Shown here: positions 1 through 6,795 of the stretch, one piece after another
Numbering within the stretch: position 1 is the stretch's first letter
How the letters are laid out: the number at the start of each line of letters is the position of its first letter
Origin: Clostridia bacterium
GTDB taxonomy: Bacteria > Bacillota > Clostridia > Peptostreptococcales > Anaerovoracaceae
DNA length: 11,691 nt
NCBI GenBank assembly: GCA_024403005.1
Contig: JAKSSQ010000042.1
Location: 1-11,691, forward strand
Direction of reading: 5' to 3'
The notes under the pieces: model-generated
What the model was told of the DNA's origin: nothing
The model's database searches: none
The model's input: the letters and a program-made list of their open reading frames with translations, nothing else
Position numbers and translations under genes: made by a program

Positions 1-522
1 CATTTCGTGTACTGTGTCGTGGATTGCGTCGAGGTTGTACTTCTTAGCCATCTTAGCCAGTTCGAACGTGCCAGCTGTTGCGCCGTATTCGCATTCAACT
101 CTCCAAGCCAGGTTCTTTTCTGTGGAAGCTGTCATGTTGGGTTCGAGTTCGGAACCGAGGAGTTCAGCAAACTTTGCAGCGTGTTCTGCTTCTTCGAAAG
201 CTGCCTTTTCCCAGTAGAGAGCGATTTCGGGGTAGCCTTCTCTTGCAGCTACTCTTGCCATGCAGAGGTACATACCTACTTCGGAGCATTCGCCTGCGAA
301 GTTAGCCTTGAGCTGGTCGATGATGTACTGCTTGTCTTCTGCGTTGTCAACTGCGTCCAGGTTCATGCCTACGCCGAATACGTGTTCAGCTGCGAGGGGA
401 GCTGCCATGTCCATTTCCTTGAACTTGCTTCCGGGTACCTTGCAAACGGGGCATACGAAATCTGCGGGGATGGATTCGCCTTCATAAACATAACCGCAAA
501 CGGGGCATACAAACTTTTTCAT
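1..522 (-). CDS. Reverse-type rubrerythrin (rubredoxin-first), C-terminus cut by window edge
   Basis: The visible 174 codons read without a stop to base 1, so the gene continues off the left edge. An N-terminal rubredoxin domain shows C6-x2-C9 and C24-x2-C27, which bind one Fe. A ferritin-like four-helix domain follows, with candidate diiron ligands near E78/E81, an ExxH at E111-H114, an ExE at 143-145 and H173. The last expected ligand motif (DExxH type) would lie just beyond the edge. Having rubredoxin first is the hallmark of reverse rubrerythrins of clostridia, which act in the cytoplasm as NADH-dependent peroxide reductases together with electron-transfer partners. The family is about 180 residues, so only a few to about 15 residues are probably missing. 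The ATG is preceded by AAAGGAGA with an 8-base gap, and the gene starts 26 bases after perR, so the two are probably cotranscribed and peroxide-inducible. The domain call is firm; the enzymatic activity is inferred from the family. Confidence 0.92.
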   Translation of the reverse strand, partial: MKKFVCPVCGYVYEGESIPADFVCPVCKVPGSKFKEMDMAAPLAAEHVFGVGMNLDAVDNAEDKQYIIDQLKANFAGECSEVGMYLCMARVAAREGYPEIALYWEKAAFEEAEHAAKFAELLGSELEPNMTASTEKNLAWRVECEYGATAGTFELAKMAKKYNLDAIHDTVHEM

Positions 523-548
523 ACTTTTAATCTCCTTTGTCCTAATAA

Positions 549-941
549 TTAATGCTTTGAGCTGTTTTTAACACATTCATTGCATATTCCGGTAAATGTT
601 ACTGCCATCTGAGTGACTTTTCCGCATTTTACCGATTCTGCAAAATTTTCTGCCGGCGGCACGTCGTCCACGTCTATCACTGAATTGCAGCAGGTGCATA
701 TAAAGTGGGGGTGGGCCATCGTGTTTCCGTCGAAGCGTTCCATGCCGTCGATGACGCCAATGGAACTTACTAAGCCTTCCTTTTTAAAGGCTGCGATGTT
801 TCGGTACACCGTACCGAGTGAAAGATCCGTAATTTCCGGTTTGAGCTGCGCATAGATCCAATCCGCAGTCGGGTGAGAGGTAGTTGACCGAATGCATTCA
901 AGAATCGCATCTCTCTTTCTGCTGTGCCTCTGGTTTGCCAT
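549..941 (-). CDS. perR: Fur-family peroxide-sensing repressor, PerR-like
   Basis: This 130-residue protein has a winged-helix DNA-binding half (about 5-70, including HPTAD and GTVYRN) and a metal-binding dimerisation half. Ligands of the Bacillus subtilis PerR regulatory site are all present at a constant offset of 14: H23, D71, H77, H79 and D90 correspond to H37, D85, H91, H93 and D104. The Asp at the last position, rather than Asn or Glu, favours peroxide sensing over plain Fur or Zur. Structural zinc cysteines are C82, C85, C120 and C123. PerR represses oxidative-defence genes until H2O2 oxidises its Fe-bound histidines. The start ATG follows AAGGAG at 948-953. The rubrerythrin gene lies directly downstream in the same direction and a PerR-box-like site lies upstream, which fits autoregulation. 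Fur or Zur would be the alternatives; the ligand set makes PerR clearly the best call. Confidence 0.9.
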   Translation of the reverse strand: MANQRHSRKRDAILECIRSTTSHPTADWIYAQLKPEITDLSLGTVYRNIAAFKKEGLVSSIGVIDGMERFDGNTMAHPHFICTCCNSVIDVDDVPPAENFAESVKCGKVTQMAVTFTGICNECVKNSSKH

Positions 942-979
942 GCGTGTCTCCTTAAATATTTATTTTGTTTACTGTGGCT

Positions 980-1008
980 ATTATACTGGACGGCAAAACA
1001 TTTGTCAA
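980..1008 (-). promoter_or_regulatory. Sigma-A type promoter of perR-rubrerythrin operon
   Basis: On the minus strand a perfect TTGACA (1008-1003) is followed after exactly 17 bases by a perfect TATAAT (985-980). Transcription would begin near 973, giving a leader of about 30 bases before the perR ATG. A consensus promoter this strong suggests high expression when the operator is free. Confidence 0.88.
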
Positions 1009-1011
1009 TAA

Positions 1012-1026
1012 CAATAATCATTATTA
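1012..1026. promoter_or_regulatory. Putative PerR box
   Basis: CAATAATCATTATTA matches the B. subtilis PerR box TTATAATnATTATAA at 11 of 14 defined positions, and its central AATAAT-C-ATTATT is a perfect dyad centred on 1019. It lies four bases upstream of the -35 of the perR promoter, around -46 relative to the predicted start. Repression by the downstream gene product is a natural inference. AT-rich dyads arise easily by chance, which limits confidence. Confidence 0.6.
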
Positions 1027-1058
1027 TTAAGAAATTTTTTCGGCGCATTTGGCCACAA

Positions 1059-1074
1059 ATTTTGTATACAAAAT
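1059..1074. promoter_or_regulatory. 16-bp perfect palindrome, possible GntR-family operator upstream of alr
   Basis: ATTTTGTATACAAAAT is a perfect 16-bp palindrome. Its core TTGTATACAA resembles operators of FadR-subfamily GntR regulators (GT and AC half-site cores). It lies 26 bases upstream of a TATAAT hexamer and 91 bases upstream of the alr start. No GntR regulator gene is in the window, so the binding protein is unknown. Confidence 0.45.
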
Positions 1075-1099
1075 AGTATCTAAAACCGAAACTGCGTAG

Positions 1100-1105
1100 T
1101 ATAAT
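1100..1105 (+). promoter_or_regulatory. Candidate -10 element of the alr promoter
   Basis: A perfect TATAAT lies 60 bases upstream of the alr start. The position 16-18 bases further upstream holds no recognisable TTGACA (TATCTA at 17), so the -35 is weak. A weak -35 with a nearby palindrome could mean activator dependence. The leader then carries a small hairpin, TAAAGC-TTAG-GCTTTA at 1125-1140, before the ribosome binding site. Confidence 0.45.
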
Positions 1106-1164
1106 AAATCGTTAGTGCATTTTATAAAGCTTAGGCTTTAATTATAAGGAAAGAGGAGACTTAT

Positions 1165-2322
1165 ATGAATAGAACATGGATAGAACTTGATTCTCAGGCA
1201 CTTAAGCACAATCTGGACGAATTAAGCAAGGAATTTGACCCCAAGACAGGAATTATGGGCGTTGTAAAAGCTAACGGTTACGGCCACGGAGCCTGCCAGA
1301 TCGGTGCTAAGCTGGCTGAATTCGGCGTAGACCACCTCTGCGTAGCTACTCTGGAAGAAGGTATCGAACTCAGAAAGGCCGGCCTTGATGGGTTCATCCT
1401 CGTACTCGGCTATACAGCACCTGCCTTCGCAATGGATCTTTACAAATATAAGCTTACACAGACTCTTGTAAGCATCGAATACGCTAAGCAGCTGGACGAA
1501 GTTTTCGCAAACATGGTTGCTGCAGCTATGCCCGAAATTAAGGATGCAAAGCTCATGGCTAACATGGCTGTCGACACAGGCATGCACAGAATCGGCGTTG
1601 CTCAGGACGACTACGAAACAATGAAGGAATTCTACAGCCTGCCCCACATTGAATGCACAGGCATGTTTACACACCTGCCCGTTGCAGACACAGGCGAAGA
1701 AGAACACGTTGAGTTCACAAAGAACCAGATCGCTGCATTCTTCAAGGCTAAGGAAGAACTTATCAAGGCTGGAATCAACCCCGGAATCTGCCACTGCCAG
1801 AACTCTCTGGGAAGCGTAAACTATTCCCCGCTGCCCGCAGACTATGCTCGCTTCGGAATCCTTATGTACGGCGCACTCCAGTGCTACGAAGACTACACAA
1901 CAAGAAAGCTGGACCTGCAGCCCGTTATGACTCTTAAGGCACACATCGCATCCGTAAGAGAAATCGCTCCCGGCGAATCCGTAGGTTACGGCCGCACATT
2001 CAGAGCTGAAAGACCCACAAAGATTGCTACAATCGGTATCGGCTACGCAGACGGCGTACCCAGAAACCTCTCCGGCGGCAAGCTCAAGGCTATCGTAAAC
2101 GGCCAGTACTGTCAGGGCGCAGGAAGAATCTGCATGGACCAGATGATGCTGGACGTTACAGACATTCCCGATGTAAAGATGGGCGACGTTGCAATCCTCC
2201 TTGGTAAGGACGGCGACAAGGCTATCTACGCAGAAGACTGGGCTCGCGATGCAGGCACAATCACAGACGAAATCTTTACAAGACTCAACAAGAGAATCGA
2301 AAACAACGGATTTGTAAAGTAA
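1165..2322 (+). CDS. alr: Alanine racemase (PLP-dependent)
   Basis: This 385-residue protein has the usual length and fold-type III layout of cytoplasmic alanine racemase, which interconverts L- and D-alanine to supply D-alanine for peptidoglycan. K35 in VVKANGYGHG is the PLP-binding and catalytic lysine, and Y275 in VGYGRTF is the opposite catalytic tyrosine. Other family signatures are the HCQNSLG and DYARFGILMYG segments, IGYADG, and GRICMDQMMLDV in the C-terminal beta domain. The ATG is preceded by AGAGGAGA with good spacing. The TAA stop overlaps the ATG of the downstream glycosylase as TAATG, making a two-gene operon. The N-terminus is complete and no active-site residue is missing. Serine or broad-spectrum racemase activity cannot be excluded, but alanine racemase is by far the likeliest. 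Confidence 0.97.
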   Translation: MNRTWIELDSQALKHNLDELSKEFDPKTGIMGVVKANGYGHGACQIGAKLAEFGVDHLCVATLEEGIELRKAGLDGFILVLGYTAPAFAMDLYKYKLTQTLVSIEYAKQLDEVFANMVAAAMPEIKDAKLMANMAVDTGMHRIGVAQDDYETMKEFYSLPHIECTGMFTHLPVADTGEEEHVEFTKNQIAAFFKAKEELIKAGINPGICHCQNSLGSVNYSPLPADYARFGILMYGALQCYEDYTTRKLDLQPVMTLKAHIASVREIAPGESVGYGRTFRAERPTKIATIGIGYADGVPRNLSGGKLKAIVNGQYCQGAGRICMDQMMLDVTDIPDVKMGDVAILLGKDGDKAIYAEDWARDAGTITDEIFTRLNKRIENNGFVK

Positions 2323-3041
2323 TGTACTTCGAATACGGCGATAAGGAAATCGAATACTTAAAGAGCAGAGATGCGAAGCTGGCGGAAGCCATCGACCGTA
2401 TCGGACATATTAACAGGCCGGTCCACACCGACCTGTTTTCCTGCGTTGTAGACGATATAGTGGGCCAGCAGATTTCCACGGCTGCACAGAAGACTATCTG
2501 GAAGAGGGTAGTGGACCAGCTGGGCGAAGTGACCCCATCAACGGTTTCCGCGCTTTCCGTTGAACAGATTCAGAGCTGGGGCGTGTCCTTCAGAAAGGCT
2601 GAATACATCAAGGATTTTGCAGATAAGGTTATGAACGGCGAGTTCATAATCGAAGAACTGGTGGATCTGCCCGACGAGGAAGTTATCGAAAGACTTTCTT
2701 CTTTAAAGGGCATCGGACGCTGGACCGCTGAAATGCTAATGACATTCTGCATGCAGAGGCCCGACGTGGTGAGCTACGGAGATCTTGCGATTATCCGCGG
2801 CATGCGCATGCTTTACCACCACAGAAAGATAGATAAGAAGCTTTTCGAAAAGTACAGAAGGAGATATTCTCCCTACGGAAGCGTTGCAAGCCTTTATCTC
2901 TGGGCTATTGCAGGCGGTGCAATTCCCGAATGGAAGGACTATGCGCCGAAAAAGAAGCCGGAGAAGAAGCCTTCAGGAAAGAAGACTTCTGCTAAAGCTT
3001 TAAAGGCAAAGAGCCCGAAGGCTGAAGCAGCGGAAAAGTAA
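2322..3041 (+). CDS. AlkA-type DNA-3-methyladenine glycosylase (HhH-GPD) with Lys-rich tail
   Basis: This 239-residue protein is a single-domain HhH-GPD base-excision glycosylase of the AlkA/Mag1 type. It removes alkylated purines such as 3-methyladenine to leave an abasic site. VVDDIVGQQIS (about 42-52) is a typical early signature. The helix-hairpin-helix is LKGIGRWTA (128-136), and D154 in SYGDLAI fits the catalytic aspartate of the GPD motif. It lacks the extra N-terminal domain of Escherichia coli AlkA. There is no Fe-S cysteine cluster, which argues against MutY or Nth. Residues 208-239 are low-complexity and basic, with 12 lysines in 32, and probably contact DNA non-specifically. The start overlaps the alr stop by one base and has no clear Shine-Dalgarno site, so translation is probably coupled to alr. 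A terminator follows 45 bases after the stop. The exact lesion range is inferred. Confidence 0.9.
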   Translation: MYFEYGDKEIEYLKSRDAKLAEAIDRIGHINRPVHTDLFSCVVDDIVGQQISTAAQKTIWKRVVDQLGEVTPSTVSALSVEQIQSWGVSFRKAEYIKDFADKVMNGEFIIEELVDLPDEEVIERLSSLKGIGRWTAEMLMTFCMQRPDVVSYGDLAIIRGMRMLYHHRKIDKKLFEKYRRRYSPYGSVASLYLWAIAGGAIPEWKDYAPKKKPEKKPSGKKTSAKALKAKSPKAEAAEK

Positions 3042-3086
3042 TTTTATAATTACTATATTGTAGAAAACAGAATATTACTGTAAAAC

Positions 3087-3125
3087 AAAGGACCGCCGGT
3101 GTAAACCGAAGCGGTCCTTTTTGCG
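3087..3125. terminator. Bidirectional intrinsic terminator between glycosylase and importer operon
   Basis: AAAGGACCGC (3087-3096) pairs perfectly with GCGGTCCTTT (3111-3120). An inner CGG/CCG pairing inside the loop extends the stem across an AA bulge. On the plus strand the stem runs into five Ts; on the minus strand it is followed by TTTGTTTT. It therefore fits as the end of both the alr-glycosylase transcript and the converging importer operon, whose last gene stops 38 bases away. Confidence 0.85.
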
Positions 3126-3157
3126 GAGATTATTTGTGTGAATAGAAATTGTTTCAG

Positions 3158-4132
3158 TTATAAGCTGCTGTTTTTGAACAAATGGCAGGCAACCTGGTGG
3201 TCCGGCGCATAGTCGGTCATTACAGGTCTTTCTGTCTTGCAGATTTCCATGCAGCTGTCGCATCTGTTTGCAAAGGGGCAGCCTGCAGGTACATCCAGAG
3301 GGCTTGGAGCTTCGGAATCGATGCTTTCGATGGGCTTGGAGAAGTCCATGTTAATATCGAAGATTGAGCCCATGAGAGCCTTTGTATAGGGGTGTACAGC
3401 GCGGGTATGCAGCTCGTCTCCCGGCAGAACTTCTACCAGATTTCCAAGGTACATAACTGCTACCTGGTGGGCGCAGCTTGCTACCAGGGCGATATCGTGG
3501 CAGATGAAGCCGATGGTTATGCCTTTTTCTCTCTGAAGCTTTGTTACCAGGTCGATAACGGTCTTCTGTACGGATACGTCCAGAGCTGATGTTGCTTCGT
3601 CCAGAATAAGAATTTCAGGGTGCAGAGCCAGGGCTCTTGCGATGGCAACTCTCTGTCTCTGGCCGCCGGACATGTTATGGGGATATCTATCTGCAAAGTC
3701 TCCCGGGAGTTCTACCATTTCCAGAAGTTCTCTGCACTTGGCGTCTTTTTCCTCCTTGGTAATGAGCCCGAAGTTCATGAGTGGTTCACACACGATGTCG
3801 CGGATGCGAAGCTTGGGATTGAAGGAATTGGCAGGATCCTGGAATACCATCTGAATATGTCTTCGGAACTGGCGCAGTTCTTCGCCTTTAAGCTTTGTAA
3901 GGTCTTTTCCCTGGAAGAGAATTTCGCCTTCCGTGGGCTTATCCAGCATGACGAGGAAGCGCATGAAGGTACTCTTTCCGCATCCGGATTCTCCTACCAG
4001 GCCAAGGGTTTTGCCTTTATAGAGCTTTAAACTTATGTCGTTGTTAGCAAGAAGGGTCTTTCCGCCTGCTGCGGGGAATTTTCTTGTAATGTGATTCGCT
4101 TCGAGGATTACTTCTGCGTTTTCATTAAACAT
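3158..4132 (-). CDS. ABC importer ATPase, OppF/DppF-like
   Basis: This 324-residue cytoplasmic ATPase is the second nucleotide-binding subunit of the importer. Counting from the ATG at 4132, Walker A is GESGCGKST (47-55), followed by Q-loop VFQDP, signature MSGGQRQR, Walker B ILILDEATSALD and switch histidine in ICHDIA. The C-terminal extension typical of oligopeptide/nickel ATPases is present (HPYTKAL, then a cysteine cluster CPFANRC-DSCMEIC and a later C in VACHLF). In related proteins such cysteines have been linked to an Fe-S cluster. An alternative GTG at 4141 gives three more residues, but it falls inside AGGGGGTG, the ribosome binding site that serves the ATG with a 6-base gap, so the ATG is preferred. 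It overlaps the preceding ATPase gene by 8 bases. Substrate is not readable from this subunit; see the receptor and riboswitch. Confidence 0.93.
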   Translation of the reverse strand: MFNENAEVILEANHITRKFPAAGGKTLLANNDISLKLYKGKTLGLVGESGCGKSTFMRFLVMLDKPTEGEILFQGKDLTKLKGEELRQFRRHIQMVFQDPANSFNPKLRIRDIVCEPLMNFGLITKEEKDAKCRELLEMVELPGDFADRYPHNMSGGQRQRVAIARALALHPEILILDEATSALDVSVQKTVIDLVTKLQREKGITIGFICHDIALVASCAHQVAVMYLGNLVEVLPGDELHTRAVHPYTKALMGSIFDINMDFSKPIESIDSEAPSPLDVPAGCPFANRCDSCMEICKTERPVMTDYAPDHQVACHLFKNSSL

Positions 4133-4907
4133 AACGTTCACCCCCTAAGGATGGAACTGCTTCCAGCAGTTTTCTTGTATATTCGTTTTCTGAGTGGTGG
4201 AGAATATGGTCTCTGTCTCCCTGGTCTTCTATGACGCCGTGCTTCATAACGACGATATAGTCGGACATGTAAGCTGCAACGCCCAGGTTGTGAGTTACAA
4301 CGATGATGCTGGTGCCGTAAACATCGCGCAGGGCCATCATCTGTCTTACAATCTGAGCCTGGGTTGTAACGTCCAGGGCGGATGTGGGTTCATCGGCAAG
4401 GAGCAGTTTGGGAGAATAGGTCATTCCCATGGCGATTCCTACTCTCTGGCGCATGCCGCCGGAAAGCTGGAAAGGGTAGGATCTCATGATATTGTCGCCG
4501 GAAGGAAGTCTCATCTTTTCCAGCATCATGATGCCCTTGTTCCAGGCATCTTTTTTGGAAATCTTCTCGTGGGTCTGAAGGTACTCTACGAATACGTCGC
4601 CGACCTTCTTTGTCGGGTTCATCATGGCGCCGGAATCCTGGAAAATCATGGAGATTTCCGTTCCGCGCATCTTTCTCCACTGGGCATCGGAGAGGGTTAA
4701 TACGGATTTTCCGTTGTAGAGGATGTCTCCGTCCGTAACCTTGCCTCCGCCGGGAAGAAGTCCGAGAGCGGCGCGGATTACAGTTGTCTTGCCGGAGCCC
4801 GATTCTCCAACCAGGGAAACGACCTGTCCCTGCTCAACGTGGAGGCTGAAGTCCTTTACTGTGGGGTTATTTCCGTAGGAGATTGTAACATTGTTGAATT
4901 TGAGCAT
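4125..4907 (-). CDS. ABC importer ATPase, short NikD/DppD-like
   Basis: This is the first nucleotide-binding subunit, 260 residues. Walker A is GESGSGKTT (34-42), then Q-loop MIFQDSGAMMNP, signature LSGGMRQR, Walker B LLLADEPTSALD and switch histidine in VTHNLG. It ends shortly after EYTRKLLEAVPSLGG and so lacks the long cysteine-bearing C-terminal extension of typical DppD (about 325 residues). That makes it similar in length to NikD of nickel importers (about 250). The ATG is preceded by AGGAGGT overlapping the stop of the upstream permease gene, and its own end overlaps the next ATPase gene. The pair should form an ATPase heterodimer under the two permeases. The short length is no proof of nickel specificity, since many Firmicute oligopeptide-type operons have such subunits. 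Confidence 0.93.
   Translation of the reverse strand: MLKFNNVTISYGNNPTVKDFSLHVEQGQVVSLVGESGSGKTTVIRAALGLLPGGGKVTDGDILYNGKSVLTLSDAQWRKMRGTEISMIFQDSGAMMNPTKKVGDVFVEYLQTHEKISKKDAWNKGIMMLEKMRLPSGDNIMRSYPFQLSGGMRQRVGIAMGMTYSPKLLLADEPTSALDVTTQAQIVRQMMALRDVYGTSIIVVTHNLGVAAYMSDYIVVMKHGVIEDQGDRDHILHHSENEYTRKLLEAVPSLGGERYV
4139..4146 (-). promoter_or_regulatory. Ribosome binding site that decides the second ATPase start
   Basis: On the minus strand AGGGGGTG lies 6 bases before the ATG at 4132 and inside the 3' end of the first ATPase gene. The GTG that could start a slightly longer reading frame is itself part of this site, which argues against its use as a start. Confidence 0.65.
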
Positions 4908-4916
4908 GATAACCTC

Positions 4917-5750
4917 CTATTTCTGACTTCTGGGGTCCATTACGTCGCGAATGGAATCGCCGAGCATATTGAACACAACTACAACGAGGAAAATTGCGAG
5001 GCCGGGGTAAATCATGAGCCAGGGAGCTGTGCCCATGTAGCTTCTGCCTTCGTTGAGCATGTAGCCCCATTCCGGTGTGGGAGGAGTTGCTCCGAAGCCC
5101 AGGAAGGACATGCCTGCCAGTTCCAGCATCATGGAACCAATGTCTGTTGCTGCGGTAATGATAAGGGTGGGCAGTGCGTTGGGGAACATGTAGGTTTTAA
5201 TCATGTAAGGAGTTTTGGAGCCTGTTACGATGGCTGCTGAGACGTAGTCTCTGTTGCGGATCTTCATAACAAGGGATCTTGCAAGTCTTGCATACTTGGT
5301 CCAGCTTACCAGGGTGATCGCAATAATGGCGTTCTTAATGCTGGCGCCCATGATGCCTGCTACGGCAAGGGCCAGTACAAGGCCCGGGAAAGAGAGCATC
5401 ATGTCTGCAATACGCATGAGCACTGCATCTATCCAACCGCCGAAATAGCCTGCGATTACGCCGAAAACGGAGCCTACTGTAAAGATCAGCAGTACTACCG
5501 CAAAAGTGGCGGAAAGAGAATATCTTGCGCCGTAAATAACGCGGGTAAAGATATCTCTGCCCATTTTATCGGTGCCCCAGATGTGGCCGTCTTCGCCTGG
5601 TTCCAGAAGGGCGTCTCTGATGTCTCCCTTGAGTGGGTCAATGCCGCCAGTTACTACCGGTGCAAAAACAGCGATCAGTATAATTGCGATGGCAAGAATG
5701 CCGAATATAACGAACTGTTTGTTCTTTAAAAAATCTTTATATGTCAGCAT
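4917..5750 (-). CDS. ABC importer permease, DppC/NikC-like
   Basis: This 277-residue inner-membrane protein is of the BPD_transp_1 family. An N-terminal membrane segment (about 13-35, OppC_N type) is followed by the family signature HIWGTDKMGRDIFTRVIYGARYSL (about 77-100) and then five further hydrophobic segments. The cytoplasmic coupling loop (EAA type) is around ATVTGSKTPYMIKTYMFPNALP-like sequence near residues 170-195, which contacts an ATPase. The C-terminus GDSIRDVMDPR is typical of DppC/OppC. It begins 9 bases after the stop of the partner permease gene, with a GAGGTG ribosome binding site in that gap. Together with the other permease it forms the translocation channel. Family assignment is firm, cargo is not. 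Confidence 0.94.
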   Translation of the reverse strand: MLTYKDFLKNKQFVIFGILAIAIILIAVFAPVVTGGIDPLKGDIRDALLEPGEDGHIWGTDKMGRDIFTRVIYGARYSLSATFAVVLLIFTVGSVFGVIAGYFGGWIDAVLMRIADMMLSFPGLVLALAVAGIMGASIKNAIIAITLVSWTKYARLARSLVMKIRNRDYVSAAIVTGSKTPYMIKTYMFPNALPTLIITAATDIGSMMLELAGMSFLGFGATPPTPEWGYMLNEGRSYMGTAPWLMIYPGLAIFLVVVVFNMLGDSIRDVMDPRSQK

Positions 5751-5759
5751 GGCGCACCT

Positions 5760-6707
5760 CTACTTCTTATGTCTCATGCGCGGGTCGATGAAGTTGTAGG
5801 ACATGTCTACGATGAGGTTTACTACCATATAAATTATGCTCAGCCACAGTACATAACCCTGAATCAGGTTGTAGTCGGAGGATGTAATGGCAGAAACCGC
5901 AAGGTTTCCAAGACCCGGATAGGAAAAGATTACTTCTACTACGCTTGTTCCCCCAAGGAGTGAACCAATGGAAAGGCCAAGCATGGTAATGAGAGGCAGC
6001 AGGGCGTTGGGGAAAACGTTGAGCCAGATGATCTTGGATCTCTTAACGCCTCTTGCTTCTGCGCCGATAACGTAGTCCTGGCTCAGCTCTTCCAGAACCG
6101 CGGTGCGCACCTGGCGGGTGTACTTTGCTGTCATGGCTACGGCCAGGGTAAGGGCCGGAAGGAACAGACTCTTAAAGTCGCCGCCGGAAGCCATTACGGG
6201 GAAAATCCTCAGCTTTACGCAGAAGGCCAGCATTAAAAGAAGGCCGACCCAGAAATTTGGCATGGCGCAGCCGAAGAAAGTGATGCATTTTACAAGATTA
6301 TCGATCCACGAATCTTTATACAGGGCCGATACGACGCCCATGGGCACAGCCAGGATAAGCATTATGCACATGGACATGAATGCAAGCTTTAAAGTCGGAA
6401 GAAGTCTTGATGCCAGGAGTTCTACAACAGGCTTATTCAGAGAGTAGGATTTTCCGAAATCGCCTTTAAGGCAATTGGTAAGCCAGGTGAAGTACTGGGT
6501 AAGGAATGGCTTGTTTAATCCCAGTTCTTCTCTTGTTGCATCGATCATTTCCTGGGTAGGCATAACTCCGGAAGCGGTGTACATGTTTCTTACGGGATCG
6601 CCCGGAGACATATAGGTCAATGCAAAGGTAATAAAGCTGATGCCAATCAGGACTATTACGATTTGCAGCAACCGCATTAATAATTGATTTCTATTCACGG
6701 AATGCAC
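5760..6707 (-). CDS. ABC importer permease, DppB/NikB-like
   Basis: This 315-residue permease has an N-terminal membrane segment (RLLQIVIVLIGISFITFALTY region) followed by SPGDPVR, a typical DppB/OppB signature. A periplasm-facing stretch and then five more membrane segments follow. The EAA-type coupling loop is around GAEARGVKRSKIIWLNVFPNALLP, and the protein ends YNFIDPRMRHKK as is usual in the family. The start is uncertain. A GTG at 6707 gives the length quoted, a second GTG is at codon 4 and an ATG at codon 11. Upstream there is only a weak AGAAAG, which is too close to the first GTG (2 bases) and rather far from the second (11 bases). Weak initiation here, after the hairpin downstream of the receptor gene, would keep permease levels below receptor levels. 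Confidence 0.92.
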   Translation of the reverse strand: MHSVNRNQLLMRLLQIVIVLIGISFITFALTYMSPGDPVRNMYTASGVMPTQEMIDATREELGLNKPFLTQYFTWLTNCLKGDFGKSYSLNKPVVELLASRLLPTLKLAFMSMCIMLILAVPMGVVSALYKDSWIDNLVKCITFFGCAMPNFWVGLLLMLAFCVKLRIFPVMASGGDFKSLFLPALTLAVAMTAKYTRQVRTAVLEELSQDYVIGAEARGVKRSKIIWLNVFPNALLPLITMLGLSIGSLLGGTSVVEVIFSYPGLGNLAVSAITSSDYNLIQGYVLWLSIIYMVVNLIVDMSYNFIDPRMRHKK

Positions 6708-6729
6708 GTCTTTCTGTTAAGCAATGAAG

Positions 6730-6759
6730 CCCCCTGCCCGGGGCAGCCCGGACAGAGGG
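6730..6759 (-). other. Strong intercistronic stem-loop between receptor and permease genes
   Basis: In the minus-strand transcript a 13-bp arm (6759-6747) pairs fully with 6742-6730, using two G-U pairs and a CTGC loop. It begins 36 bases after the receptor stop. It is followed by GCTTCATTGC rather than a T run, so it is not a standard terminator. The likely role is to protect the 3' end of the receptor mRNA and raise receptor level over membrane subunits, as known for other ABC importer operons. Partial termination is an alternative. Confidence 0.7.
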
Positions 6760-6795
6760 TTAGGTTTCATTTATAATCCGAAATACGGACGGGAA

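Noticed and set aside
7..552. Long plus-strand open frame (181 codons) opposite the rubrerythrin gene, rich in Cys, Phe and Val
   Set aside because: It mirrors a gene with clear domain motifs, has no recognisable features of its own and reflects the host gene's codon use (few antisense stops).
1222..1944. Minus-strand open frame of 240 codons opposite alr
   Set aside because: It lies wholly inside the alanine racemase gene, whose catalytic residues are intact. The antisense protein has no motif and arises from biased codons.
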